Source: Desulfosarcina sp.
GTDB taxonomy: Bacteria > Desulfobacterota > Desulfobacteria > Desulfobacterales > Desulfosarcinaceae
Reading direction: 5' to 3'
DNA: 64,000 bases
NCBI GenBank assembly: GCA_014237405.1
Contig: JABZFO010000146.1
Span: forward strand, 28,642 to 92,641
Part shown: one piece after another, positions 39,101-48,463 of the stretch
How positions within the stretch are numbered: position 1 is the first letter of the stretch
Layout: every line of letters begins with the position of its first letter
The notes under the pieces: model-generated
Told to the model about the DNA's origin: nothing
Databases searched by the model: none
Seen by the model: the letters and a program-made list of their open reading frames with translations, nothing else
Translations under genes and position numbers: made by a program

Positions 39101-40333
39101 TTAAGACTCCTCACTATTAGTGGTGTCGATCATCCATTCGGGCATCCAGATGCCCACCGGCTTGCCGGCTTTCTCACTCAAATAGGTGGCTACTTTCCGA
39201 GTGCGGTTGCGGATGGCGATAGTTTTGGTGGCCTCGTTGTTTTCGGCGATGACAGAAAAGATCTTCCGATCCCCGGCCCGTTGGGTCAGCCCATCGAGCA
39301 GCTTTGTCCCAATGCCCAGGCCCCGGTATTCGGGACGCACCGAGGTATATCCGCGTTCCACATATCCGGTGAGGTCCAGTCCCGACTGACGGCGGACGGT
39401 TTCTATGTATTCGGGCCTCGGATGCTTGAGGCAGGAGTTGCCCACGATAACGCCTTTTTCAAACACATAACCGATGAGGTAGGCCCGCTCCAGGTTGAAC
39501 CGTACGTGGTCGGTGGAAACCGTGCCGCCGGCCGATACCATGGCGCAGATGTCGTCTAAAAAACCATCAGGCAATTGGTCCGGGGGGCAGAAGTGGTAGC
39601 CAAGGTCTTCACCGACCGTATAGAGGTGGTCGCCGTCCTCGTCCACGCGCATCCTGAGAAATCCGTTTTTCCCCAGGCGATCCACGAGTAAAAAACGGTA
39701 AATCGGATCTCTCACCACCTGCCACAACGGTCGGCCGGGCAGGGGGCGAACCTGGCTGTACACCGGGCCAATGCTGTTCGGTCCACCGAGCGTCTCCGCT
39801 TCCCAGGAGTGAATGATGTTCGGCTGAAGAGAGACGATGGTGCAATTTTTTTTTGTTGCGGCATCACCATCCAGAATCAGATGGTTCCAGATGCCGGCCC
39901 GGGAAAATGCCATGAAATAGCGAAGATCCGGTAGCCGGTTCATCACCCGCCATTGGATTTGGACGATGGGCCCGCTATCAGCCATTGCCGTGAAATCCGA
40001 CGCGATGTCATTCTCCATGATGCAGGAGATGGACAGGCGAAACCCTGTCTGCCGCTTATTGAATCGGATCACCACGTTTTCTAATTGGGTCGGATTTATT
40101 TCATCCACACAGAAAAAATGGTGTGTATCGTTATTTGCCGACAGCTGCCCCAAAAGATCCGGCAATCGATTGCCGCCGTTGTTGAATCCATCCAAGTTTG
40201 CATCCCACATGTGGGTCGTTGTTGATGTATTAGACAAAAAACCCGTTACCTGGGCAAGGGTCAGAAGTGGTATGGCACGTGTTGCCGGGGGGGGGTGGAT
40301 CAGCAAAATGGTAAAGGGCGCAGAGGCAGTCAT
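39101..40333 (-). CDS. GNAT-domain protein with unusual N-terminal region
   Basis: A 410-residue protein. A C-terminal GNAT fold is clear: GYTSVRPEYRGLGIGTKLL carries the acetyl-CoA loop RGLGIG, and IAIRNRTRKVATY is the usual asparagine block. The first 50 residues (FTILLIHPPPATRAIPLLTL, then MWDANLDGF) resemble the opening of the B12-binding domain of radical-SAM enzymes, but I find no CxxxCxxC cluster motif in the rest. The middle 200 residues are unrecognised. GNAT folds in ATP-grasp clusters can act as aminoacyl or peptide ligases. It is the first gene of the minus-strand run. Confidence 0.75.
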   Translation of the reverse strand: MTASAPFTILLIHPPPATRAIPLLTLAQVTGFLSNTSTTTHMWDANLDGFNNGGNRLPDLLGQLSANNDTHHFFCVDEINPTQLENVVIRFNKRQTGFRLSISCIMENDIASDFTAMADSGPIVQIQWRVMNRLPDLRYFMAFSRAGIWNHLILDGDAATKKNCTIVSLQPNIIHSWEAETLGGPNSIGPVYSQVRPLPGRPLWQVVRDPIYRFLLVDRLGKNGFLRMRVDEDGDHLYTVGEDLGYHFCPPDQLPDGFLDDICAMVSAGGTVSTDHVRFNLERAYLIGYVFEKGVIVGNSCLKHPRPEYIETVRRQSGLDLTGYVERGYTSVRPEYRGLGIGTKLLDGLTQRAGDRKIFSVIAENNEATKTIAIRNRTRKVATYLSEKAGKPVGIWMPEWMIDTTNSEES

Positions 40334-40438
40334 TGGGGGTCGTAACCTGCTAGGCTATGGGGCCAGGGTTGCTAAATGGGTCAATCTGACGTAAATAAGA
40401 GGATCTTATCATATGCTTGGCAAAGGACAACCATCGAA

Positions 40439-41101
40439 ATGAAAATTGCCTATCTGATGGATCCGCTGGAAAGCATTCAGCCCGAAAATGAGACCACCAG
40501 CTACCTGATGTACGAATGCAACGAGCGGGGGCATACGGTCTATTTCCTGGAGCCCCACGATGTGTATATTCGCAACGGCCAGGTGGTGGCCCGTATGCGC
40601 AACATCACCGTGCAGCCGGGATTGGAGATGACCGACTACTGGATGGAGATCATCCAGTGCACCAAGCAGGACGACCTGATTTTCGAGGCCATCACCGAAC
40701 TCGATGCCCTTTTTCTTCGCAGCAACCCGCCGCTGAACTACCAGACCATCGAGTTTCTGCAGCCGGTGGACAACCACGTTTTCATCCTCAATAGTACCAC
40801 CGGCCAGATCATTGGAAACAGCAAGCTGTACAGTCTCAATTTCCCGGACATTATTCCCGAGACCCACGTCTCCAGGGACCCCTCCCGTCTTCGAAAAATT
40901 ATCGACGATTTTGGCGGGGCCATGGTGGTCAAACCCCTGCAGGGATTCGGGGGAGAGGGGGTGATCAAGGTGAGCAACCGGGACCGGGAAAATCTCAACT
41001 CCCTGATTCATTATTACGTGCGTGCGTACGAGCCCTATCGGTGCCATGTGTCGCCGGCCCAAAGAGGGAGATTTTCGAACCAACGTCCATGCCGGCGGTG
41101 A
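40439..41101 (+). CDS. Glutathione-synthetase-like ATP-grasp ligase, N-terminal fragment
   Basis: It starts MKIAYLMDPLESIQPENETT, very close to the GshB opening, and continues FLEPHDVYIRNGQVVARMR, FLRSNPPLNY and VVKPLQGFGGEGVIKV, the ATP-grasp glycine loop. The frame is valid to YYVRAYEPY (about 41040). The next frame continues GAMCRRPKEGDF, leaving out some 25-30 residues including the usual VQEYL...GDVR block. The ATG at 40439 is chosen over the track start because GshB begins here. The gene points away from the GNAT operon across 105 bp. No gshA lies nearby, so the substrate need not be gamma-glutamylcysteine. Confidence 0.83.
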   Translation: MKIAYLMDPLESIQPENETTSYLMYECNERGHTVYFLEPHDVYIRNGQVVARMRNITVQPGLEMTDYWMEIIQCTKQDDLIFEAITELDALFLRSNPPLNYQTIEFLQPVDNHVFILNSTTGQIIGNSKLYSLNFPDIIPETHVSRDPSRLRKIIDDFGGAMVVKPLQGFGGEGVIKVSNRDRENLNSLIHYYVRAYEPYRCHVSPAQRGRFSNQRPCRR

Positions 41102-41363
41102 GGTGTTTGCCCACCAGCCGTCCCGGCAGGAGCAGGAGATCTGCCGGGCGATCAAGGAAAAATTGATCGAGGATGGACTCTATTTCGTGGGCATTGACAT
41201 CATCGGCGGCAAGCTGGTGGAGATCAACTGTGTCAGCCCGGGCGGCATTCCGCGCATCAACCGGCTGAACAATGATCACCTCGAAGCAAAGGTTGTGGAT
41301 TTTATCGAGGAAGAGGTCAAGGGGATCACCGAAACCAATCATCGAGAGCGGTCTGTCCAATGA
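41022..41363 (+). CDS. Glutathione-synthetase-like ATP-grasp ligase, C-terminal fragment
   Basis: This frame completes the gene begun at 40439. Coding is meaningful from about 41042 (GAMCRRPKEGDFRTNVHAGG) and includes ICRAIKEKLIEDGLYFVGIDIIGGKLVEINCVSPGGI, the metal-binding EIN block of GshB (usually EINVTSPTG). The TGA overlaps the ATG of the transporter lipoprotein (ATGA), so the ligase and the transporter operon are translationally coupled. Confidence 0.8.
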   Translation: MRTSPIGAMCRRPKEGDFRTNVHAGGEVFAHQPSRQEQEICRAIKEKLIEDGLYFVGIDIIGGKLVEINCVSPGGIPRINRLNNDHLEAKVVDFIEEEVKGITETNHRERSVQ

Positions 41364-43081
41364 TTAGTCGGTGCCGATGGCTGTCGCACCTATGCCTCCT
41401 TTTTACTGTCATGGCCATCATGGCCTGCCATGAAGAATCCCGATCCAATGCCCTTAAAATCGGTCTGGCTGAAGAGCCCCGGACCCTCAATATCTGGCTG
41501 GCCAGTGACGCCAATTCCCGCAAGGTCCTCTCCCTGATTTACCAGCCCCTGTACATCTATGATCCCGACACCCTGGATCTGGTACCGTGGTTGGCCGAAT
41601 CCATGCCGATGTTCGATGAACAGAATCTCACATACACGGTCCGGCTCAGGAAGGCCAAGTGGTCGGACGGGACACCGTTTACCTCCCTGGACGTGGCCTT
41701 CACCGGTCGCCTGATTCAGTCTTTCAAGGTGCCCCGGTATTCGTCCAAGTGGAAATTTATCAAGCAGATCGAAACGCCGGATCTGCACACCGTCGTTTTT
41801 CACCTGAAAAAGCCCATGGCATCCTTTCTTACCGGGACCCTGTTCACCCCCATGGTCCAGGAAAAAGAGTGGGCGTCGGTGGCCGAAAAAGCCAAAACGA
41901 CAGAAAAACCCGTGGCAGCCTTGCTCAACCACCGGGTGCACCATCCCGTGGGCACCGGTCCATTCACCCTGGAACAGTGGCAGCGGGGAGCGTTTTTGCA
42001 CCTGAAGAAAAGTTCCTACTTTTTTGGTACCGGAAAAACCATCAACGGGCGAATTCTGGGGCCCTACGTGGACGATCTCGTCTATACGGTGTTCGGCACC
42101 TCGGACGTGGCGGTCCTGGCCTTGAAAAAGGGCAGCATCGACATGTTCTGGTGGCCCATCCAGCCCGGATACTTGGCAGACCTGAGCCGGCAAGCGGACA
42201 TTCGTCTGTTCACCAACGAAAAAAGTGCACTCTACTTCATCGGCTTCAACCTCAGGCATGCGCCATTTGACGATCCTGCGCTCCGCCGGGCCGTGGCCTA
42301 TCTCATTGACAAGGACTTTATCGTCTCACGCATTTTGCAGGGTCAGGGAACGAAGATGTTCTCTGTGGTGCCGGCGGAAAACCGATTCTGGTACGCTTCA
42401 GACCTGCCGCGATACGGGGACGGCCTGAGCCGGGAAAACCGTTTGAAGACTGCCTACCGCCTCCTTTCCGAGGCCGGCTACACCTGGACCGTTCCTCCGG
42501 TGGATGCCGACGGCGACATCCAACCGGCCAAAGCGATTCGGCTTCCCACCGGTCAGACCATGAATCGGTTCACCATCCTGACCCCGCCGGCGGACTACGA
42601 CCCGCACCGGGCCATCAGCGGGTTGATGATCCAAGAGTGGCTCCGGGATTTGGGCTTGCCCGCCTATGCCCGGCCCATGGCGTTTTCCTCTTTGCTGCAG
42701 CAGGTGAAGGGAAATCACGATTTCGACGCTTTTATCCTGGGATACGGCCGCTTGCGGCTGGATCCGGGGTATGTGCGCAACCTGTTTCATTCTTCAAATG
42801 ATAAATCCAGGGGCTGGAACATGAGCGGGTATCACAATCCGGCCTTCGACCGGGTGGCCGACCGGTCTGTCACGGAAATGGACCCTGGTAAACGGCAGGT
42901 CCTGGTGAAAGAGATGCAGAAGATGATCGCCCGGGATCTACCCTATATTCCCCTATACAAACCATCGGTGGTGGAGGCGGTAAGAAAGGATCGGTTCGAC
43001 GGCTGGGTGGAGATGCTGGAGGGCATCGGCAACATCTGGTCCATGTGTCAGGTCAAACCGGTGAAACACGATGGCGCTTAG
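41360..43081 (+). CDS. Oligopeptide-type ABC transporter substrate-binding lipoprotein
   Basis: A 573-residue SBP_bac_5 protein with a lipoprotein signal (LCLLFTVMAIMAC). The family blocks GLAEEPRTLNIWLASD, YTVRLRKAKWSDGTPFTSLDV, VGTGPFTLEQW and LRRAVAYLIDKDFIV are all present. It binds peptides, nickel complexes or similar solutes in the periplasm. It is the first gene of a five-gene transporter operon that overlaps the GshB-like ligase, which hints that the cargo is the product of that ligase or its precursor. Confidence 0.9.
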   Translation: MISRCRWLSHLCLLFTVMAIMACHEESRSNALKIGLAEEPRTLNIWLASDANSRKVLSLIYQPLYIYDPDTLDLVPWLAESMPMFDEQNLTYTVRLRKAKWSDGTPFTSLDVAFTGRLIQSFKVPRYSSKWKFIKQIETPDLHTVVFHLKKPMASFLTGTLFTPMVQEKEWASVAEKAKTTEKPVAALLNHRVHHPVGTGPFTLEQWQRGAFLHLKKSSYFFGTGKTINGRILGPYVDDLVYTVFGTSDVAVLALKKGSIDMFWWPIQPGYLADLSRQADIRLFTNEKSALYFIGFNLRHAPFDDPALRRAVAYLIDKDFIVSRILQGQGTKMFSVVPAENRFWYASDLPRYGDGLSRENRLKTAYRLLSEAGYTWTVPPVDADGDIQPAKAIRLPTGQTMNRFTILTPPADYDPHRAISGLMIQEWLRDLGLPAYARPMAFSSLLQQVKGNHDFDAFILGYGRLRLDPGYVRNLFHSSNDKSRGWNMSGYHNPAFDRVADRSVTEMDPGKRQVLVKEMQKMIARDLPYIPLYKPSVVEAVRKDRFDGWVEMLEGIGNIWSMCQVKPVKHDGA

Positions 43082-44048
43082 ACGATTCGTCCTCAGACGG
43101 CTGGTGGAGATCGCCGTGATCTTTTTCGTGATCATGACGGTGCTCTTTATCCTCTTCCGGCTGGCACCCGGGGACCCGGTGTCCCGGATGGTGGATCCGT
43201 CCATGACGCCGGAAGACGCCCGTCTGCTCATGGAGAGCATGGGGCTGGATCAGCCCCTGTGGACCCAGTATATCTATTATCTGAAAAATGTGGTGACGGG
43301 AAATATGGGGGTTTCCTTTCACTATGGTGAACCGGTAATCGGCATTCTCATGGATCGGCTGCCCAACACCATCCTGCTGTTTACCACCTCTATCATCCTG
43401 TCGGCCCTTTTGGGCGTGTTTTTAGGAAAGATCGCCGCCTGGAGGCGGGGGGAGCGCATCGACACGCTGATGACCATTGGCGCTCTCTTTTGTCACACCC
43501 TATTCTTGCCCTGGCTGGCACTGATCATGATCTGGTTTTTTGGCTACCGGGTAGGGTGGTTTCCCATCACCGGGATGATCTCCCCGGAGGTGTGGATCCA
43601 TCCCGACGCTGGTTTCATGGCCAAGGCGCTGGATGTGCTCTACCACATGGTGCTTCCGCTGATGACGTTGGTCTTGATCCATTTCGGCAGCTACCTGCTG
43701 GTGATGCGAAGCAGCATGCTGGACACACTGAAAGACGACTACATCATCACCGCCCGAGCCAAGGGCCTGGACGAAAAGACGATCCGGGACCATCACGCGG
43801 CCCCCAATGCGGCACTGCCCGTGGTGACCAGCGTGGGGCTGAGCCTGGCCTTTTCCATCAACGGCGGGGCCCTGACCGAGACGGTGTTTACCTGGCCGGG
43901 CATCGGGCGGGAGCTGGTCTTTTCCGTCAGCCACAGCGACTATCCGCTGGCCCAGGCCGCGTTCCTGCTCATCGCCATCGTGGTGCTGGTCGCCAACCTG
44001 GTGGTGGATGTGCTTTACGCCTACCTGGATCCGAGGATACGGTACTGA
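43071..44048 (+). CDS. Oligopeptide-type ABC transporter permease (DppB/OppB)
   Basis: A 325-residue inner-membrane permease with six predicted helices. The N-terminal signature is VLFILFRLAPGDPVSRMVDP. The EAA loop, which docks the ATPase, is in YIITARAKGLDEKTIRDHHAAPNA. The start overlaps the preceding stop by 11 bp. It pairs with the second permease 1 bp downstream. Confidence 0.93.
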   Translation: MALRRFVLRRLVEIAVIFFVIMTVLFILFRLAPGDPVSRMVDPSMTPEDARLLMESMGLDQPLWTQYIYYLKNVVTGNMGVSFHYGEPVIGILMDRLPNTILLFTTSIILSALLGVFLGKIAAWRRGERIDTLMTIGALFCHTLFLPWLALIMIWFFGYRVGWFPITGMISPEVWIHPDAGFMAKALDVLYHMVLPLMTLVLIHFGSYLLVMRSSMLDTLKDDYIITARAKGLDEKTIRDHHAAPNAALPVVTSVGLSLAFSINGGALTETVFTWPGIGRELVFSVSHSDYPLAQAAFLLIAIVVLVANLVVDVLYAYLDPRIRY

Positions 44049-44049
44049 C

Positions 44050-44916
44050 ATGGGACATCCATCTTCCCTATCCCCGACGCCGAAAAACACCCACAGCATC
44101 TCTGCGGGCAAACAACGTCACCACTGGGTGGAACGTTTCCTGGACGGCTGGGCGGTCTATAGGAAAAACACCATCGGGCGAATCGGCATGGCGTTGCTGG
44201 GCATTTTTGCCCTCATGGCTCTGGCCAGCTTTGTCCCGCAAATGGTGGATCCCATGTACCACCCCATGACCGGCGTGGATCCAGAGATTTCACACAGCAC
44301 CGGTCCCAGCATGCGGCACTGGCTGGGCACCGATTTCATCGGCCGGGACATCTTCAGCCAACTGCTGGCCGGTGCCCGCATCGCCTTCATGGTGGGCATT
44401 TCATCGGCCCTGATCAGCATCCTGTTCGGCACCACCATCGGCATGGTCGCCGGCTATGCCGGAAAGGGCACCGACATCTGGGTCATCGTCTTGATGATCG
44501 CCCTGTTCCGATGGCCTGGTGTCGCCCGGGTGATCCGGTCACAGACCCTGTCTTTAAAGCACCGGCCTTTTATCGAGGCGGCCCGCGTAGCCGGTGCCTC
44601 CCATGGGCGCATCATCTTCAGGCACATTTTACCCAACGTGATGCCCCTGGCTCTGCTTTATATGACATTTCGGGTCACTTCGGCCATCATTATCGAGGCG
44701 GCCCTGGCCTTTCTGGGGTTCGGGGACCCGGGAAGCGTCAGCTGGGGAATGATGCTCCAGTGGGTCTGGAAGACGGGCCACATGTTCCAGGCCCCCTACT
44801 GGCTGCTGCCCCCGGGTATCTGCATTTCCCTGATCACCATGGCCTTTTACATGGCCGGCCGGGCCATGGATGACGTGCTGGACCCGCGGCTGCGTAAAGA
44901 GGAGATCAAACCGTGA
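44050..44916 (+). CDS. Oligopeptide-type ABC transporter permease (DppC/OppC)
   Basis: A permease of about 288 residues. The track ORF begins 14 codons too early, inside the previous gene. MGHPSSLSPT at 44050 follows the upstream stop by 1 bp. The usual OppC N-terminal cytoplasmic tail and helix precede HWLGTDFIGRDIFSQLLAGAR, the family signature. The EAA loop is FIEAARVAGASHGRIIFRHILPN. The stop overlaps the GTG start of the ATPase. Confidence 0.93.
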   Translation: MGHPSSLSPTPKNTHSISAGKQRHHWVERFLDGWAVYRKNTIGRIGMALLGIFALMALASFVPQMVDPMYHPMTGVDPEISHSTGPSMRHWLGTDFIGRDIFSQLLAGARIAFMVGISSALISILFGTTIGMVAGYAGKGTDIWVIVLMIALFRWPGVARVIRSQTLSLKHRPFIEAARVAGASHGRIIFRHILPNVMPLALLYMTFRVTSAIIIEAALAFLGFGDPGSVSWGMMLQWVWKTGHMFQAPYWLLPPGICISLITMAFYMAGRAMDDVLDPRLRKEEIKP

Positions 44917-45887
44917 CCTCAGCCTTGCTGGAAGTGGATAACCTGAGCATCGGCTACCGGACTGCCGGTGGGATTTCCCTGGCGGTGGACGGGGTGTCCT
45001 TTCGGGTGGACCGGGGCGGATCATTGGGGCTGGTTGGCGAATCCGGGTGTGGGAAAACCACCATCGGCATGGGACTCATGGGGCTTCTGGCACCCAATGC
45101 AACAATTGTTTCAGGCCAGGTCCGTTTCGAGGGCGAAGACCTCATGACAGCCAGTGATGCCAGGATGCGGCAGATCCGGTGGCGCCGAATTTCCATGATC
45201 TTCCAGGCCGCCATGAATGCCCTGAACCCGGTACACCGCGTCCAGGACCAGATCGCCGAAGCCATCATCACTCACGAACCGGACCTGTCCGGCCATTCGG
45301 TGGCCCATCGAACCCGCTCCCTGTTCGATCTGGTGAAGATCCCCGAAAGCCGGCTGCAGGACTATCCCCACCAGTTTTCCGGAGGCATGCGCCAGCGGGT
45401 GATCATCGCCATGGCCCTGGCCTGCAATCCCTCGCTGATCATTGCCGACGAACCCACCACGGCCCTGGATGTGATCGTCCAGAACCAGATTTTAAGTGCC
45501 ATCGGTACCTTTCAAGAGGAGATGAACATCGGGATGATTTTCATCTCCCACGACATTGCTGTGGTGGCGGATGTGTGCACCAATATCGGCGTCATGCACG
45601 CCGGCAGCCTGGTGGAATACGGCAGCCGGCAAGAGGTGCTGGACTGCCCGGGCCACCCCTACACCCGGATGCTGGTGGGCAGTCTGCTGACCTTGTCGGA
45701 TCAGCCGGCCGACTTGTCGGGCGTTGCCTGCGCCATGGGTGACAATGGGCCGGCAACGGTTGAGGGATGCCCCATCAACAGCATCTGCCCGGATGCCACC
45801 GCCGTCTGCCGCCGTGAACGGGCCGGATGGGTTGAACTTTCAACCACGCACCGGGTGCGCTGTTCACAGGCCGGGGAGGGGCGCTGA
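44913..45887 (+). CDS. Oligopeptide-type ABC transporter ATPase (DppD/OppD)
   Basis: A 324-residue ATPase. Walker A is GESGCGKTT, the signature is FSGGMRQRV, Walker B is [12 protein letters not shown], and the H-loop is ISHDI. The C-terminal oligopeptide extension holds clustered cysteines ([16 protein letters not shown]), which in relatives bind an iron-sulfur cluster or metal. The GTG start overlaps the permease stop (GTGA) with an AGAGGAG site. Confidence 0.94.
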   Translation: MTSALLEVDNLSIGYRTAGGISLAVDGVSFRVDRGGSLGLVGESGCGKTTIGMGLMGLLAPNATIVSGQVRFEGEDLMTASDARMRQIRWRRISMIFQAAMNALNPVHRVQDQIAEAIITHEPDLSGHSVAHRTRSLFDLVKIPESRLQDYPHQFSGGMRQRVIIAMALACNPSLIIADEPTTALDVIVQNQILSAIGTFQEEMNIGMIFISHDIAVVADVCTNIGVMHAGSLVEYGSRQEVLDCPGHPYTRMLVGSLLTLSDQPADLSGVACAMGDNGPATVEGCPINSICPDATAVCRRERAGWVELSTTHRVRCSQAGEGR

Positions 45888-45888
45888 C

Positions 45889-46872
45889 ATGGCCGACACC
45901 AACGCTTCCCCCATCCTTATGATGACCGATGTGACCAAGGTCTACCAATCCAGGGATTCGTTGTTTGGCAAATCGAGCAACCGTGTGGTGGCCCTGGACC
46001 GCTTCTCCCTTGCTGTTAACCCCGGGGAGATTTTTGGTCTGGTGGGAGAGAGCGGCAGCGGCAAAACCACTGCCAGTCGCCTGATCGTGGGGTTGGAAAA
46101 ACCCGATGGCGGACGCATGCAGTTTGACGGGCAGGAGATCGTTGGCCTGTCGGGTCGGACCCGGCGGGAATTTACAAAGAAGGTCCAGGTGATTTTCCAG
46201 GACCCCTACCAGAGCCTCAACGCCCATTTCTCCATATTTGATACGGTGTGTGAACCGCTGGTTATCCACGGCATCGGCGATCGGGCGGCGTGTCTGGTTC
46301 GGGTATGTGAGGCCCTCGAGACCGCTGGACTGACCCCGCCGGAAACCTATCTGGACCGATACCCCCACCAGCTTTCCGGGGGGCAGCGCCAACGGGTGGC
46401 CATTGCCCGGGCCATGGTGCTGAATCCCCGTTTTTTGATTGCCGACGAACCCACGTCCATGCTGGATGCATCCATCTCTTTTCAGATTTTCCGTCTGCTG
46501 AATCATCTGCGGGAGGTGTTTGGTGTCGCCATGCTGTTCATCACCCACAGCCTGGCGGCTGCGCGCAACCTGTGCGACCGCGTTGGTGTAATCTACCGGG
46601 GGCGTCTGGTGGAGGAGGGAACGGCCCAAGAGACGATCATGCATCCCCGGCACCCTTACACCAAAGCACTGCTGGACGCCCATCCCCGCTTTGGGTGCAG
46701 CAGACGATCCGGCTATAATGCGCTACTTGAAACCGAGCGCCCCCGACCGGAGACCGACCACTGTCCGTTCTACCCGCGTTGCCGTCTGGCGGTGGACAAC
46801 ACTTGCAACCGGCGTTCACCATCCCTGAAAACCCTGGATGCCGGCCACCGGGTCTCCTGTTTCCTGTTTTGA
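45889..46872 (+). CDS. Oligopeptide-type ABC transporter ATPase (DppF/OppF)
   Basis: The second ATPase, about 327 residues. The real start is the ATG at 45889 ([14 protein letters not shown]), one base after the stop of the first ATPase and preceded by GGGGAGGGG. The 55 upstream codons of the track ORF are out of context. Walker A is GESGSGKTT, the signature LSGGQRQRV and Walker [13 protein letters not shown]. The C-terminal CPFYPRC...C motif matches OppF. It heterodimerises with the DppD-like subunit. Confidence 0.94.
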   Translation: MADTNASPILMMTDVTKVYQSRDSLFGKSSNRVVALDRFSLAVNPGEIFGLVGESGSGKTTASRLIVGLEKPDGGRMQFDGQEIVGLSGRTRREFTKKVQVIFQDPYQSLNAHFSIFDTVCEPLVIHGIGDRAACLVRVCEALETAGLTPPETYLDRYPHQLSGGQRQRVAIARAMVLNPRFLIADEPTSMLDASISFQIFRLLNHLREVFGVAMLFITHSLAAARNLCDRVGVIYRGRLVEEGTAQETIMHPRHPYTKALLDAHPRFGCSRRSGYNALLETERPRPETDHCPFYPRCRLAVDNTCNRRSPSLKTLDAGHRVSCFLF

Positions 46873-46976
46873 CGAATACTGGTGATTGTCTGGAGCGGTT
46901 ATGGGACTTATCTTAGCCGAAGGCGGTTCTTACATCCTTCACCGGTCAGCCATGACTGCCACCCGGTATCGTGCCC

Positions 46977-48413
46977 ATGAAAACGGAAACATCGTCCCAT
47001 CAGTCTGAAAAAAACAAAGACAAGGGCATCCGTGAGATCCTGCTGGCCGGTGTCTTCTGGCGGATTCTCGTCATTGAGATGATCCTGCTGGCCTGGTCCG
47101 TGGTCTACAAGATGGCCTCGGAGGATGCAAGCGGCACGGAACTGCTGTGGTATGCCGTGCGCATCATTCTGCTGGTGATCGTCATTTTGCTGTTCATGAT
47201 GGTGACGTTGCGCCGGTTTCTGGAAAAAAAGATCATCCGGCCCATGGAGGCCGTGTCCGTGGCCAATCGCCGCCTGAATGTGGACCGCCCGGAAGTGGAC
47301 AATGTACCGCTGGACGACGATGCCGCCGTGGAAATCCGGGAGATTGTCTCCACCCGATCCAAGATGCTTGCAGCCATATTGAATGTATCCAACCAGCGGC
47401 TTCAGCTGGTCAACTTCATCAAGGATACCTTCGGCCGATATCTTAGCCGTAAAATCGTCGATGAAATACTCGATTCTCCGGAAGGCCGGCGGATCGGCGG
47501 CCGCCGTCAGACGGTGACCGTGCTCATGTCCGATCTTCGGGGATTTTCCGATCTCTCTGATTCGAGGGACCCGGAGGAGATGGTCCGAATACTCAACCGG
47601 TATCTGGAAGCCATGACCCAGGTGATTCAGCGCTATGACGGCGTCATCGACGAATTTATCGGCGATGCCATTCTCACCGTGTTCGGGATCCCCGAGGAAA
47701 AGGAGGATGATTCCCTTCGGGCCGTCGCCTGTGCCCTTGCCATGCAGCAGGCCCTGGCCGACCTGAATCGGGGAATGGTTGCCGATGGGCTCCCGTCCCT
47801 GGAAATGGGCATCGGGATCAACACGGGGCCGGTGGTGGTGGGAAACCTGGGTTCTGAAGCCAGGACCAAATACGGCATCGTCGGCGCCGTGGTCAATATC
47901 GCATCTCGCATCGAATCCAACACCGTCGGCGGCCAGGTGCTGGTGGGCGAGGCCACATACGCGCAGGTCAACGCGCAGGTGACGGCCCAGCCACCCATGA
48001 CCGTCATGATGAAGGGGCTGAAGCGCCCCCTGGTCTGCTACCTGATAACCGCCATCGGTCCGCCTTACGACATCCGCTTCACCCTGAAAACACGTGATCC
48101 ACTGGTGGAGATTCGCCTGCCGTTTCAGCTGTGGCGGCTGGACGGCAAAAAAGTGGCTTCCCGCCCCATCGCGGGTGAAACCCGTCAACTCAATGAAACC
48201 ACCTTTGTCATGAATTTCACGGAGGCGCTGGCACCGTTGACAAATGTGAAGCTCTTATTTACGTTCTGCCAGGAGGCGCACTGTTTTTCCGATATTTACG
48301 CCAAGGTGGTCGATGTGGACAACACCAGCCAGCCGCCCGTTTACCGGCTGCATGTCACCTACATGGATCAGCAGGACCGAGCGCTGTTGAGCCGCTGGAT
48401 CCGGGCTGCCTGA
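46977..48413 (+). CDS. Membrane class III nucleotide cyclase with C-terminal PilZ-like domain
   Basis: A protein of about 478 residues. Two N-terminal membrane helices (IREILLAGVFWRILVIEMIL and AVRIILLVIVILLFMMV) and a HAMP-like linker precede a guanylate/adenylate cyclase catalytic domain: metal Asp in LMSDLRGFSDL, a second in DEFIGDAILTVFG, and the YGIVGAVVNIASRIE block. The last 120 residues (PLVEIRLPFQLWRL...TTFVMNF) look like a PilZ beta-barrel, which would let c-di-GMP control cAMP or cGMP synthesis. The sensing part between the helices is tiny. The nearby nucleotide transporter with a cNMP-binding domain may be a target. A GTG at 46971 is an alternative start. Confidence 0.82.
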   Translation: MKTETSSHQSEKNKDKGIREILLAGVFWRILVIEMILLAWSVVYKMASEDASGTELLWYAVRIILLVIVILLFMMVTLRRFLEKKIIRPMEAVSVANRRLNVDRPEVDNVPLDDDAAVEIREIVSTRSKMLAAILNVSNQRLQLVNFIKDTFGRYLSRKIVDEILDSPEGRRIGGRRQTVTVLMSDLRGFSDLSDSRDPEEMVRILNRYLEAMTQVIQRYDGVIDEFIGDAILTVFGIPEEKEDDSLRAVACALAMQQALADLNRGMVADGLPSLEMGIGINTGPVVVGNLGSEARTKYGIVGAVVNIASRIESNTVGGQVLVGEATYAQVNAQVTAQPPMTVMMKGLKRPLVCYLITAIGPPYDIRFTLKTRDPLVEIRLPFQLWRLDGKKVASRPIAGETRQLNETTFVMNFTEALAPLTNVKLLFTFCQEAHCFSDIYAKVVDVDNTSQPPVYRLHVTYMDQQDRALLSRWIRAA

Positions 48414-48463
48414 CCCCACGAAATGAATTACCGTTATAGACCCATTTCCATCAAAGGTGAGAT

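Noticed and set aside
36188-41363. GAK-type ATP-grasp system
   Set aside because: The HprK-like kinase, CofD-like and amphi-Trp partners that define that set are not visible here.
46908-48188. 426-residue minus-strand ORF
   Set aside because: It is antisense to the nucleotide cyclase. It has no recognisable motif and a shadow-type His/Gly-rich composition.
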